A stretch of DNA of 54,750 nucleotides from an uncultured SAR116 cluster alpha proteobacterium. Its GTDB lineage: Bacteria; Pseudomonadota; Alphaproteobacteria; Puniceispirillales; Marisalimonadaceae. The notes under the pieces were generated by a model that was not told the origin of the DNA, ran no database searches, and saw only the letters and a program-made list of their open reading frames with translations. Positions 25,828-35,189 of the stretch are shown here, piece by piece (position 1 is the stretch's first letter; the number at the start of each line of letters is the position of its first letter). The position numbers and the translations under genes were made by a program. The stretch covers positions 1 through 54,750 of the forward strand of contig CACJQK010000010.1 of the NCBI GenBank assembly GCA_902595515.1. The letters are read 5' to 3'.

Positions 25828-28800
25828 TTATTTTTTTCCAAATGCACCACCACCTGGTGTTTGCATAACAAAAAGATCATTAATTTTTACTTGACAACTA
25901 TCGTTACCAGAAAGACTAAGTATACTTCCATCTGCTTTTTCAAGCCATTCTTTACCACAGTCTCCAGGACCACCTCCATTTAAACCAAATGGCTTTATTT
26001 TTCGATGTGAACACAATGTTGTAACAGTCATAGGCTCTAAAAATCTTAATTTTCTGGTAACGCCGTCACCTCCATTGAATTTACCCTTACCACCTGAATT
26101 TTTTCTTATTGAAAATTCTTCAAGTCTTACTGGAAAACGAGTTTCTAATACTTCTGGATCAGTGCTTCTGGTATTGGTCATGTGAGTTTGAATAGCTGAT
26201 GTGCCATGAAAATTGGGACCTGCACCAGTTCCTCCGCAAATAGTTTCATAATTTTGTATTTTTTCATTCCCCCAGATAAAATTATTCATTGTTGCTTGGC
26301 TGCCAGCAATCACTCCAAGTGCTCCAAATAACGCGTTACATGTCAATTGGCTCACTTCTGTATTGCCTGCTATCACAGCAGAAGGATACTTTGCATTTAT
26401 CATAGAATTATTTGGTATAATAATTTTTATTGGTTTGAAGCAACCTTCATTAAGTGGAATATTATTTCCAACTAAAGTTCTGAATACATATAATATTACT
26501 GCATAGCATACAGCCATTGGGGCATTGTAATTGAAAGGGTTTTTAGGGGCTGTGCCTGTAAAATCAATTATAGCTTCACGATTTTCTTTATCAATTTTTA
26601 CATTAACTCTAATGAACTCACCATTATCAAGTTCATACTCATATTCACCTTGTTTTAAATTAACTATGGCATTACGTATACTTTCTTCAGCATTATCTTG
26701 TACATGATTCATGTAGGCGTGCACAGTTTCAATACCAAATTGGTCAATCATTGAATTAATTTCATTAATACCTGTTTTGTTTGCTGCAACTTGAGCTGCA
26801 AGATCTGCCATATTATGTTCAACATTTCGACATGGATACTTACCTGATGATAAGATTTTTCTCATTTCTTGCTCACGAAATATACCTTTGTCAAATAACT
26901 TAAAATTATCAATCAAGACACCTTCTTCTTCAATATGCTTTGAGTCTGGTGGACCAGAACCTGGTGTTTTACCTCCTATGTCGGCATGATGGCCACGAGA
27001 GGCAACAAAAAATATAATTTCTTTTCCATTTTTATCAAAAACTGGAGTTATCACCGTTACATCAGGAAGATGTGTTCCACCATTAAATGGTGCGTTGAGT
27101 ACAAAAACATCATCTGGATAAATATTATCTTTGTTTAACCTAACTACTGTTTTTATTGCCTCTGACATAGACCCTAAATGAACTGGAACATGCGGGGCAT
27201 TGGCAACTAGAGATCCTTCATTATTAAAAAGAGCACATGAAAAATCTAGTCTTTCTTTTATATTCACTGAATAAGCAGTATTTGCTAACGTTGCACCCAT
27301 TTGTTCTGCAATATTCATAAAAAGATTGTTAAATACTTCAAGCATTACAACATCTACAGATGTTCCTATTCCTTTTTGAAGTTTCTTTTCTTCTACTCTA
27401 GATAAGATTAAATTATAATGCTTGTCTAAAGTTCCTGACCAGCCATAATCAATTATGTTAGTACCTGTTGCTTCTACAATGATAGCTGGACCTGGAATAT
27501 TCTGTCCAATTATTAATTCATCCCTCTTATAGATTGGTGTATTGATTTCTGAGCTATTTACATACATTTTTTTGAATGCAATTGGATTTGCCTTTGTAGT
27601 TGATGTGTTAGGATTTAAAAAATCATAGTTTTCTGTTTTTTTACCTACAGCCTCAACAGTTAGCATTTCAATAAATATTTCTCTATCTTGAACAAAAAAA
27701 CCGAAGCGTTTTTTATGTTCTTGTTCAAAGGATTTTCTCATATTTTCAGGTGTATCAAATTTGATTTCTAAATTTTGATGTGAACCTTTATAATGCAAAA
27801 AAGCATTTTTTAAGAGAATAATTGAAGCATCAGAAATATCCTGATCATTTAGATCTTTTTTTGCTTGTGAAGATAAGATTTCAATTAAGTTTTCAGCGTC
27901 TAAAATATTTGTGATATTTTTTTCAAAATGACCTTCCCTAATACTTCTAATTTCAGCAAGGCCCATTCCGTAGGCTGATAAAACTCCAGCATATGGATGT
28001 ATCATAACATTTGAAATACCAAGAGAATCAGCAACATTACATGCATGTTGCCCGCCTGCACCTCCAAAGCAATTCAACATATAATTTGTAACATCATATC
28101 CTTTTTGAATTGATATTTTTTTTATTGCATTAGCCATATTCTCGACTGCTATTTTTAAAAAACCTTCAGCCATTTTAAAGATATCCATCATTGGTTCATT
28201 TTTTTCTTTAGAAATTATATCTGACAAATCCAAGAACTTTTTCTTTACAATTTCAAAATTTAAAGGTTGATCGCCAGTTTTCCCAAAAACTTTTGGGAAA
28301 AAATCTGGATTTAATTTACCTAATAAAACGTTACAATCAGTTACAGTTAAAGGTCCACCTCTACCATATGATGCTGGGCCAGGAATTGCTCCAGCGCTCT
28401 CCGGGCCAACTTGAAATCTACCATCTTTATAGAAAAGAATTGAGCCGCCACCTGCTGCCACAGTATTAATCTGCATCATAGGAGCTCTAATTCTTACACC
28501 TGCTAATTCTGTTTCAAACGATCTTTCAAACTCACCAGCAAAATGGCATACATCTGTTGAGGTTCCACCCATATCAAATCCAATTAATCTATTAAATCCT
28601 GCTTGCTTTCCGGTTTGTGTCATACTCACAACTCCTCCAGCTGGGCCAGATAACAAAGCATCTTTACCTTGGAAAAGATTGGCGTCTGTTAGGCCCCCAT
28701 TGGATTGCATAAACATTAATTGAGTAGATTTAGTGTCTTTAAGTTCATCTGAAACTTGATTTACGTACCGTCTAAGAATTGGAGATAAATAAGCATCAAC

Positions 28801-29427
28801 TACGGTGGTATCACCTCTACCAACTAATTTAATTAGTGGAGATACTTTATGACTTACTGAAATTTGATTAAAATTTTCTTCTTTTGCAATTTGTTCAATT
28901 TTATTTTCATGATCGGGATTTATATATGAATGCATAAAAGCAATAGCTATACTATTTATACCGTCTGATTTTGCTTTGATTAGTGAATTACGTACTTCTT
29001 CCTCATTTAATTTAGTAACTACTTCACCTTTCTCGTTTAATCTTTCTGATACTTCTACTACTCTTTCGTATAACAACTCTGGTAATTTGATATTAAGATC
29101 AAACAAAAGAGGTCTATTTTGATAACCAATTCTTAATAAGTCTCCAAAGCCTTTTGTAATAAGTAGTAGAGTTCTATCACCTTTTCTTTCAAGTAGGGCA
29201 TTAGTTGCAACGGTTGTACCCATTTTTACTGAATTAATAATATCTGTAGGAATTTTGTCATCTTTTTTGAGCTCAAGAATTCTTCTTATACCTTCAACTG
29301 CAGCATCTTTGTAAGCATCAGAGTTCTCAGATAAAAGCTTATCAATTATTATTTTGCCATCAGGTTTTTTTGCTACTATATCGGTGAATGTACCACCTCT
29401 ATCTATCCAAAATTGCCACATATTCAT
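25828..29427 (-). CDS. 5-oxoprolinase (ATP-hydrolysing), HyuA-HyuB fusion
   Basis: A 1199-aa protein with HyuA-type N-terminal and actin-like ATPase domains ([15 protein letters not shown] at 4-18; later [10 protein letters not shown]) followed by a HyuB-type domain from about residue 690 ([26 protein letters not shown]). The one-chain fusion and the [13 protein letters not shown] opening are typical of 5-oxoprolinase, which opens 5-oxoproline to glutamate with ATP; hydantoinases and acetone carboxylases keep the halves apart. It is the second gene of an operon with denD (27 nt gap). Acts in the cytosol, recycling pyroglutamate. Confidence 0.88.
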   Translation of the reverse strand: MNMWQFWIDRGGTFTDIVAKKPDGKIIIDKLLSENSDAYKDAAVEGIRRILELKKDDKIPTDIINSVKMGTTVATNALLERKGDRTLLLITKGFGDLLRIGYQNRPLLFDLNIKLPELLYERVVEVSERLNEKGEVVTKLNEEEVRNSLIKAKSDGINSIAIAFMHSYINPDHENKIEQIAKEENFNQISVSHKVSPLIKLVGRGDTTVVDAYLSPILRRYVNQVSDELKDTKSTQLMFMQSNGGLTDANLFQGKDALLSGPAGGVVSMTQTGKQAGFNRLIGFDMGGTSTDVCHFAGEFERSFETELAGVRIRAPMMQINTVAAGGGSILFYKDGRFQVGPESAGAIPGPASYGRGGPLTVTDCNVLLGKLNPDFFPKVFGKTGDQPLNFEIVKKKFLDLSDIISKEKNEPMMDIFKMAEGFLKIAVENMANAIKKISIQKGYDVTNYMLNCFGGAGGQHACNVADSLGISNVMIHPYAGVLSAYGMGLAEIRSIREGHFEKNITNILDAENLIEILSSQAKKDLNDQDISDASIILLKNAFLHYKGSHQNLEIKFDTPENMRKSFEQEHKKRFGFFVQDREIFIEMLTVEAVGKKTENYDFLNPNTSTTKANPIAFKKMYVNSSEINTPIYKRDELIIGQNIPGPAIIVEATGTNIIDYGWSGTLDKHYNLILSRVEEKKLQKGIGTSVDVVMLEVFNNLFMNIAEQMGATLANTAYSVNIKERLDFSCALFNNEGSLVANAPHVPVHLGSMSEAIKTVVRLNKDNIYPDDVFVLNAPFNGGTHLPDVTVITPVFDKNGKEIIFFVASRGHHADIGGKTPGSGPPDSKHIEEEGVLIDNFKLFDKGIFREQEMRKILSSGKYPCRNVEHNMADLAAQVAANKTGINEINSMIDQFGIETVHAYMNHVQDNAEESIRNAIVNLKQGEYEYELDNGEFIRVNVKIDKENREAIIDFTGTAPKNPFNYNAPMAVCYAVILYVFRTLVGNNIPLNEGCFKPIKIIIPNNSMINAKYPSAVIAGNTEVSQLTCNALFGALGVIAGSQATMNNFIWGNEKIQNYETICGGTGAGPNFHGTSAIQTHMTNTRSTDPEVLETRFPVRLEEFSIRKNSGGKGKFNGGDGVTRKLRFLEPMTVTTLCSHRKIKPFGLNGGGPGDCGKEWLEKADGSILSLSGNDSCQVKINDLFVMQTPGGGAFGKK

Positions 29428-29454
29428 TTGCCAGTATTATATATATAAATAAGA

Positions 29455-30426
29455 TTATTTTTTTAAATCGTCTTCAATATAAGTTTTGATAATTTCATCA
29501 AAATTTGTTTCTGCTTTGAAACCCAGTTCAATGGATCTTTTTGTATCAAAATTTCTTGCCCATCCACTCACTATTTTTTGTATTGTTGGGTCAGGTTGAT
29601 TTTTAATAAGTTTTACAACATCACTGCCAGCAACTCTTTCTAATGCGTCTATTTGTTCTTGAACGGTTACAGATAAACCAGGCATGTTTAATGTTATTCT
29701 ATCATTTAATTTTGATGTATCAATTTCTGCTGCATGAACTAGAAAACCTGCAGCAGCTCTTGGTGTTGCATGCCAATGTCTTACATCAGGATTAACGGGG
29801 AGAATTGCTTCTTGACCATTTAAAGGCTCACGTATAATTCCAGAAAAGAAACCTGAAGCTGCAAGATTAGGTTTGCCTGGTCTTACACAAATAGTTGGTA
29901 ATCTTATTGATACACCATCAATCATTTTCTTTCTTGAGTAATCTGCTAACAATAACTCAGATATAGCTTTTTGGGCTCCATAAGATGTAAGAGGAGTTGT
30001 AAAAAAATCATCAGGTATCTTATCTGGGAATGGGGCGCCAAAAACTGCTATTGAGCTTGTAAAAACTAATCTTGGGCAATAATTTTCTCCTTGATGTCTT
30101 ATTGCATCAAATAAACCCCAGCTTCCTTTTGCATTTATATCCCAACCTAAATCAAATTCCTGTTCAGCTTGTCCTGAAACTATAGCAGCCAAATGAAAAA
30201 TTATATCAGGCTTAGATAAAATAAGATTTTTACTGACATTTATATCTGAAATATCACCTGACTTTGATTGTATTGGAATATTAGTATTATTAGGATAGGG
30301 GGCTTTTATGATATCAAACAATGTGATTTCACTGATTTTTTGATTATTTAATTTTTCTTTTTTTAATAAGAGATTAAGTAGTTTTTGCCCAATCATCCCA
30401 GCACCACCCATTATTAATATTTTCAT
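29455..30426 (-). CDS. denD: D-erythronate dehydrogenase-like extended SDR
   Basis: A 323-aa extended SDR with GGAGMIGQ at 7-14 and a normal YxxxK (YGAQK). The later stretch SIRLPTICVRPGKPNLAASGFFSGIIREPL and the closing region fit DenD, which oxidises D-erythronate to 2-oxo-tetronate, the first step of the DenD-OtnI-OtnK-OtnC route. OtnI and OtnC homologues are in this window at 45-46.5 kb, which supports the call. It is cotranscribed with 5-oxoprolinase, an odd partner. GAGGG stands before the ATG. A UDP-sugar epimerase is unlikely given the diagnostic middle region; a related sugar-acid dehydrogenase is possible. Confidence 0.8.
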   Translation of the reverse strand: MKILIMGGAGMIGQKLLNLLLKKEKLNNQKISEITLFDIIKAPYPNNTNIPIQSKSGDISDINVSKNLILSKPDIIFHLAAIVSGQAEQEFDLGWDINAKGSWGLFDAIRHQGENYCPRLVFTSSIAVFGAPFPDKIPDDFFTTPLTSYGAQKAISELLLADYSRKKMIDGVSIRLPTICVRPGKPNLAASGFFSGIIREPLNGQEAILPVNPDVRHWHATPRAAAGFLVHAAEIDTSKLNDRITLNMPGLSVTVQEQIDALERVAGSDVVKLIKNQPDPTIQKIVSGWARNFDTKRSIELGFKAETNFDEIIKTYIEDDLKK

Positions 30427-30520
30427 AAAACCCTCTTTATTAATTTATTGATTGAAGAATTTTGAATAACAACATATTAAAATAGAAAGTAAAAATAAAA
30501 AATAAATTTTTGATAAATTG

Positions 30521-31141
30521 ATGCATAATTATATTAAATCTACTCTTTCAATGTCTCCTGTTATGCCTGTATTGACAATCAATAATATTAATAATGTTGA
30601 ATATTTATTTGAGGCTCTAATCAACGGAAATCTTAAAGTAGTTGAAATCACTTTAAGAACGGATTGTGCCCTAAAAGTAATAGAGATTGCGTCTAAAAAA
30701 TTTCCTTCATTGAAAATTGGAGCAGGTACAGTTTTAAACAATGAAGATTTAAATTCCGTAAAAGATGCTGGAGCGGAATTTGCTGTTAGTCCAGGCTCTA
30801 CAATTTCCCTTGCAACACATGCACTAGAAAAAGAATTTCCATTCCTGCCGGGAGTTTCAAACTCCAGTGATATTATGAATTTAATGAATTTAGATTATAA
30901 ATTTTTTAAATTTTTTCCAGCACAAGCCGGAGGTGGTCTTGAATATCTTAAATCTTTAAGTGGGCCATTTCCTGAAATTTTGTTTTGTCCAACAGGTGGT
31001 ATTAACCAAAATAATGCTCATGAATGGCTTAGTCAAAAGAATGTAATATGTGTAGGCGGTAGTTGGATAATTCCACCTGAAAGCAGAGATTACAAAGAAA
31101 TTACAAAAAGAGCTTTATTAGCAAGTAGTTTGTCAAAATAA
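30521..31141 (+). CDS. eda: 2-keto-3-deoxy-6-phosphogluconate aldolase
   Basis: A class I aldolase that cleaves KDPG to pyruvate and glyceraldehyde-3-phosphate, completing the Entner-Doudoroff pathway started by zwf-pgl-edd at 7.8-11.6 kb; it can also serve KDG phosphorylated by KdgK. The Schiff-base Lys is in FKFFPAQAGGG (residue 130 from the ATG), with EITLRT and the IGAGTVL motif upstream, and 206 aa is the usual length. A TTG one codon before the ATG at 30521 is not needed. It is divergent from denD and about 20 kb from edd. Confidence 0.9.
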   Translation: MHNYIKSTLSMSPVMPVLTINNINNVEYLFEALINGNLKVVEITLRTDCALKVIEIASKKFPSLKIGAGTVLNNEDLNSVKDAGAEFAVSPGSTISLATHALEKEFPFLPGVSNSSDIMNLMNLDYKFFKFFPAQAGGGLEYLKSLSGPFPEILFCPTGGINQNNAHEWLSQKNVICVGGSWIIPPESRDYKEITKRALLASSLSK

Positions 31142-31255
31142 TTTCCTGTTTGTTCTAAATAAATAATAAATAAATTTTTTTGTAAAATATTTCGATTTGT
31201 CTATCATTATACTTAGAAATTAGTTTTATGTGTTTTTAAAAACTTGGGGGAAGCA

Positions 31256-31816
31256 ATGACTGAATATTCAATTGAAAATTATGTAACTGATATTCGTTTA
31301 GTTGTAAAAGAAGAGACTGACGAGGGAAAGATAATCGATAGAATAAAACCATTATCAAAAAAAATAGCAGCAAACAAAAGTTGGGTTAAGCAAGAATATT
31401 TTAATGTAGATAAAGAACAGGGATTTGGATTGCATTTACTGCACGAAGAAAAAGATCATAGTTTAGCTGTTTTTGCAATTGCGTGGGCTCCTGGAGAGGG
31501 ACTTGCGCCACATAATCACAAAACATGGGCGGTTGTTGCTGGTATTCAAGGACAAGAACATGAAACTAGTTACAAAAGAATAGATGATGGAACTACAGAA
31601 GGTTTTGCGGATTTAGTAAAAACAAATGAAGAGACTATATACGCAGGAGATGCGACTTGTTGTTTGCCTGAAGACATACATAGTGTTTGGAATAATGGTC
31701 GTGAGATAGCTCTTTCTATACATACATATGGAAAACATCTCAATCATACAGGAAGATCAATTTTTGATATTAATCAAAAAACTGAAACTCCCTGCATAGT
31801 AAAGATTCAAAATTAA
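31256..31816 (+). CDS. cysteine dioxygenase-like cupin protein
   Basis: A 186-aa cupin of the cysteine dioxygenase-like group. Iron ligands fit His86, His88 (PHNHKTWAV) and His142 (DIHSVWNNG). The usual Cys-Tyr crosslink pair of true CDO is not evident, so it may be a thiol dioxygenase of other specificity or a related metal-cupin. A TTG at 31244 would add four residues, but GGGGGAAG overlapping that codon ends three bases before ATG 31256, so the ATG is the start. It follows eda by about 115 nt and is convergent with the FAH gene. Confidence 0.8.
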   Translation: MTEYSIENYVTDIRLVVKEETDEGKIIDRIKPLSKKIAANKSWVKQEYFNVDKEQGFGLHLLHEEKDHSLAVFAIAWAPGEGLAPHNHKTWAVVAGIQGQEHETSYKRIDDGTTEGFADLVKTNEETIYAGDATCCLPEDIHSVWNNGREIALSIHTYGKHLNHTGRSIFDINQKTETPCIVKIQN

Positions 31817-31853
31817 TTAAGTTTTATACGAAAAGTTCTAAGTTAAAATCCTA

Positions 31854-32696
31854 TTAACCTTGGAAACATGTTTGATTTTGTTCACCCAAACCTTCTATAC
31901 CCAACTTCATTTTATCGCCCGCTTTTAAAAAAACAGGTGGTTTCATTCCACCACCAACCCCAGGTGGAGTACCCGTAGCAATAATATCGCCAGGATTTAA
32001 ACTCATAAATTGTGATAAATAATATACAATATATTTTGCAGAGAATATCATGGTTTTTGTAGAACCATTTTGCATCCTTTTACCATTAACATCTAGATAC
32101 ATTTTTAGGTTCTGAACGTCAGACACTTCGTCTTTAGTAACTAAATATGGTCCAGTTGGCCCAAAAGTGTCACAAGATTTACCTTTAGTCCACTGTCCTT
32201 CTTTTTTTAGTTGAAATTCTCTTTCTGAAACATCATTAACTACACAATATCCAGCTATATATTCTTCTGCATCTTCTTCATTAATATATTTAGCTTTTTT
32301 TCCAATTATAATACCAAGTTCAACTTCCCAGTCAGTTTCATTAGAATTTCTTGGTATTTCAACATTATCATTTGGACCTACTACAGCAGAAGTTGCCTTT
32401 GAAAATAATATTGGTTCACTTGGTACAGGCATTCCAGTTTCTGCAGCGTGATCCGAATAATTTAATCCAATACAAAGAAATTTTCCAATGTTACCAACAC
32501 ATGCTCCTAATCTTGTGTTTTCAGAAATTATTGGCAAAGATGAAACATCAATCGAAGAAATTTTATTCAAGCTTTCTTTACTAATATTATCTCCATTTAT
32601 ATCTGAAATATGATTAGACAAATCTCTTATTTTACCATCTTGGTCAAGAATTCCTGGCTTTTCTTTTCCAATTTCTCCATATCGTAATAATTTCAT
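31854..32696 (-). CDS. fumarylacetoacetate hydrolase-family protein, 2,4-diketo-3-deoxy sugar-acid hydrolase-like
   Basis: A 280-aa FAH-fold enzyme. Metal ligands fit Glu124, Glu126 (DWEVELG) and Asp155 (VVNDVSERE); the SDHAAETG and ATGTPPGVGGG motifs are conserved. The long N-terminal domain (about 70 residues) matches ureidoglycolate lyase-like and 2,4-diketo-3-deoxy-L-fuconate hydrolase proteins. It is the last gene of a UxaA, SDR, FAH operon, which argues for cleavage of a 2,4-diketo-3-deoxy acid to pyruvate and a hydroxyacid such as glycolate or lactate. A hydratase or decarboxylase role in aromatic catabolism is less likely here. Confidence 0.85.
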   Translation of the reverse strand: MKLLRYGEIGKEKPGILDQDGKIRDLSNHISDINGDNISKESLNKISSIDVSSLPIISENTRLGACVGNIGKFLCIGLNYSDHAAETGMPVPSEPILFSKATSAVVGPNDNVEIPRNSNETDWEVELGIIIGKKAKYINEEDAEEYIAGYCVVNDVSEREFQLKKEGQWTKGKSCDTFGPTGPYLVTKDEVSDVQNLKMYLDVNGKRMQNGSTKTMIFSAKYIVYYLSQFMSLNPGDIIATGTPPGVGGGMKPPVFLKAGDKMKLGIEGLGEQNQTCFQG

Positions 32697-32747
32697 TTTA
32701 CTTCCTTTCTTTAATCAAAATTATTTAAAAATTTTATCAATTATCGA

Positions 32748-33482
32748 TTACATACATATTCCACCATCAATTATATGGAATTGTCCTGTGGTAAAGGCGG
32801 ATGCATCACTTGCTAAATAAACTGCAAGACTAGCAACTTCTTCTGCTTCACCAAATCTTCCCATTGGTTGCCTTGCAACAAATTGTTTTCTTGCAATTTC
32901 ATAATCACCCATATCAGATAGCCTTTGTTCTAATGATGGACTTTGAATTGTCCCAGGGCAAATAGCATTACATCTAATCCCATGGTTTATATAATCAGCT
33001 GCTACCGATTTAGTTATACCTAATACAGCAGCTTTAGATGCTGTGTAGATAAATCTATTTGGTATTCCTTTCGTTGAAGATGACACAGATGCAATATTAA
33101 TTATTGATCCACCACCATTTTTGATCATTATTGGTAAGACTTCTTTTATCGTGTGATACATAGATTTACTATTCAGATTGAACGCTAAGTCCCATTCATC
33201 CTCTTTAGATTCTAAAATTGTTCCATTATGAACTATACCAGCGCAGTTGAAAAGAATATCTGGGGCTTTTATAGAGTTAACTAATTTTTTAATTTCATTA
33301 TAATCTGTTACATCAAGAATATGAGTTTCGTTAACTACATCCTTTAACAAAGATAGACTTTCGTGATTGATGTCAGTGGCAATTACATGTGCACCTGCTT
33401 CTGCGAAAGCCTCAGCCGTTGCTTTGCCAATACCTTGTCCCGAAGCAGTTAAAAGAGCAGTCTTACCCTTTAAATTAATCAT
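32748..33482 (-). CDS. SDR, 2-keto-3-deoxy-L-fuconate dehydrogenase-like
   Basis: A 244-aa short-chain dehydrogenase with intact active site: Ser132, Tyr146 and Lys150 (YTASK), coenzyme motif TASGQGIG at 12-19, and FNCAG at 78-82. The sequence around FNCAG and the PNRF-Y-T-ASKAAVLGITKSVAADYI stretch resembles the BDH2/2-keto-3-deoxy-L-fuconate 4-dehydrogenase group. Likely reaction: NAD-dependent oxidation at C4 of a 2-keto-3-deoxy sugar acid to the diketo acid, between the UxaA dehydratase upstream and the FAH hydrolase downstream. A hydroxybutyrate-type dehydrogenase is the alternative. Confidence 0.83.
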   Translation of the reverse strand: MINLKGKTALLTASGQGIGKATAEAFAEAGAHVIATDINHESLSLLKDVVNETHILDVTDYNEIKKLVNSIKAPDILFNCAGIVHNGTILESKEDEWDLAFNLNSKSMYHTIKEVLPIMIKNGGGSIINIASVSSSTKGIPNRFIYTASKAAVLGITKSVAADYINHGIRCNAICPGTIQSPSLEQRLSDMGDYEIARKQFVARQPMGRFGEAEEVASLAVYLASDASAFTTGQFHIIDGGICM

Positions 33483-33491
33483 ATAAACTCC

Positions 33492-35015
33492 TTACATAGT
33501 TGCTCCAATTTGCCAAGGAACAAACTCCAAGTCACCAAGGCCTTGGGTTTCAGATTTTGGTTTTTCACCAGATGCCACCCGAACAATCAAATCAAATATT
33601 TCTTGTCCAACATCTTCAATGCTTTTGTTATCTGAAATTACTTTTCCAGCATTTACATCCATGTCCTCAATCATATTATTATACATTTCGGTGTTCGTAG
33701 CTATTTTAATTGAAGGTGAAGGTTTACAACCAAAACATGAACCTCTTCCGGTAGTAAAAGTTACGACATTACAACCGCTGGCAATTTGACCAGTTACTGA
33801 TGCTGGATCATATCCAGGGCTATCCATAAATAAAAAACCCTTTTTCTCTGCTTGCTGTGCATATAGGAGAACATCATTTAAAGGTGTGGTTCCTCCTTTT
33901 GCAGCTGCACCTAGAGACTTTTCTAATATTGTAGTTAATCCACCTGCTTTGTTACCTGGGGAAGGGTTATTATTTAAACTTCCCTTATTTCTTGTAACAT
34001 AATCTTCCCACCATAGGATTCTATCAACAAGTTTTTTACCTACTTCAGGAGAAATGGCTCTTCTTGTTAGCATGTGTTCTGCACCATAAATTTCAGGTGT
34101 TTCTGCCAAAATTGCAGTGCCACCATTTTTTACAATTAAATCTGCAGCATGACCAAGTGAAGGGTTAGAGGTTATACCAGACCATGCATCGGATCCTCCA
34201 CATTGAAGAGCAACACTTAAATGTTCTACAGATTGATCAGATCGCTCAATGGAATTAACTTCAGGTAGCATATCATCAATGCATTTTATTCCAGCTTTAA
34301 TTGTTTTTCTAAGACCTCCCATGTCTTGTAAGGTCATTGTTTTAAAAAATGGATTTTCGTTTAAGTTGAAAGCATCCATTAAAAACTTGATTTGATTTGC
34401 CTCACATCCTAATCCAATTAGTAATATACCAGCTAAATTCGGATGTTGAATATACCCTAAAAGGACTCTCTGAAGAGCGTCAAAACCGTCTCCTGAATCT
34501 GCCATTCCACATCCTGTGCCATGAGTAAATGAAACCACTCCATCAACATTTGGGAACTTAGATAATTTTTCTTCATTAAATGCTTCTGCAATATTTTTAG
34601 CAGCTGTTGCAGAACAATTTACAGAAGTAAGTATCCCAATATAATTTCTTGTCCCAACCTTTCCGTTTTGTCTTTTGTATCCTTTGAAAGTAGCTCTTTT
34701 TTCAGGTTCAATCATGTTGGGTAATTTAACAGATGTTGAAAACTCATAATCATGATCTGTTGATTGAAAATTTGTATTTTCAACATGTACATGTTCACCT
34801 GGTAAAATATCTTTGCTAGCAATACCTATCAATTGGTCATACTTAATTATTTGCTCACCTTTAACAATTTTTCTTAAGGCAATTTTATGACCTTTCGGAA
34901 TAATGTTTTTACTCTCAAGATCTTGAGTTATTTCACCAGTATTTATTTCTCTTAATGCTGTAGCAACATTGTCATTTTCATTAAGTTTAACTGTTAAGTT
35001 TTCAATATTATTCAT
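33492..35015 (-). CDS. UxaA/D-altronate dehydratase-family sugar-acid dehydratase
   Basis: A 507-aa dehydratase of the altronate/galactarate dehydratase family, with an N-terminal SAF domain (to about 90) fused to the large C-terminal domain (GTGCGMADSG, GLGCEANQI, CGGSDAWSG, GRGSCFGCKPSPS). It eliminates water to form a 2-keto-3-deoxy acid. Family members act on altronate, L-galactonate, D-arabinonate or L-fuconate; the SDR and FAH genes downstream favour a non-phosphorylative sugar-acid route. The longer reading frame begins at TTG 35045, but GGGAG at about 35025-35029 places the start at ATG 35015. First gene of the operon; divergent from the IlvD/Edd gene. Confidence 0.85.
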   Translation of the reverse strand: MNNIENLTVKLNENDNVATALREINTGEITQDLESKNIIPKGHKIALRKIVKGEQIIKYDQLIGIASKDILPGEHVHVENTNFQSTDHDYEFSTSVKLPNMIEPEKRATFKGYKRQNGKVGTRNYIGILTSVNCSATAAKNIAEAFNEEKLSKFPNVDGVVSFTHGTGCGMADSGDGFDALQRVLLGYIQHPNLAGILLIGLGCEANQIKFLMDAFNLNENPFFKTMTLQDMGGLRKTIKAGIKCIDDMLPEVNSIERSDQSVEHLSVALQCGGSDAWSGITSNPSLGHAADLIVKNGGTAILAETPEIYGAEHMLTRRAISPEVGKKLVDRILWWEDYVTRNKGSLNNNPSPGNKAGGLTTILEKSLGAAAKGGTTPLNDVLLYAQQAEKKGFLFMDSPGYDPASVTGQIASGCNVVTFTTGRGSCFGCKPSPSIKIATNTEMYNNMIEDMDVNAGKVISDNKSIEDVGQEIFDLIVRVASGEKPKSETQGLGDLEFVPWQIGATM

Positions 35016-35063
35016 TTTTATTATCTCCCACCTAATAAAAAGCAAAAAAACTGAAATTATCTT

Positions 35064-35082
35064 TTGATTTTTTTTAAATCAA
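35064..35082. promoter_or_regulatory. inverted repeat between divergent sugar-acid operons
   Basis: TTGATTT and AAATCAA arms separated by five T residues lie between the divergent starts at 35015 and 35190. The TTGAT...ATCAA shape resembles operators of GntR/FadR-type regulators that often control sugar-acid genes. No such regulator is present in the window, so the assignment is by position and shape only. Confidence 0.35.
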
Positions 35083-35189
35083 GTATGATTGTTACATTGT
35101 TCTTAAAATATATTAAGATCTATTCATACTATTTTTAAAATAATTTATAAACTCTAATTTTGTTTTTAAATTTCACTTGGGAGAAAATC

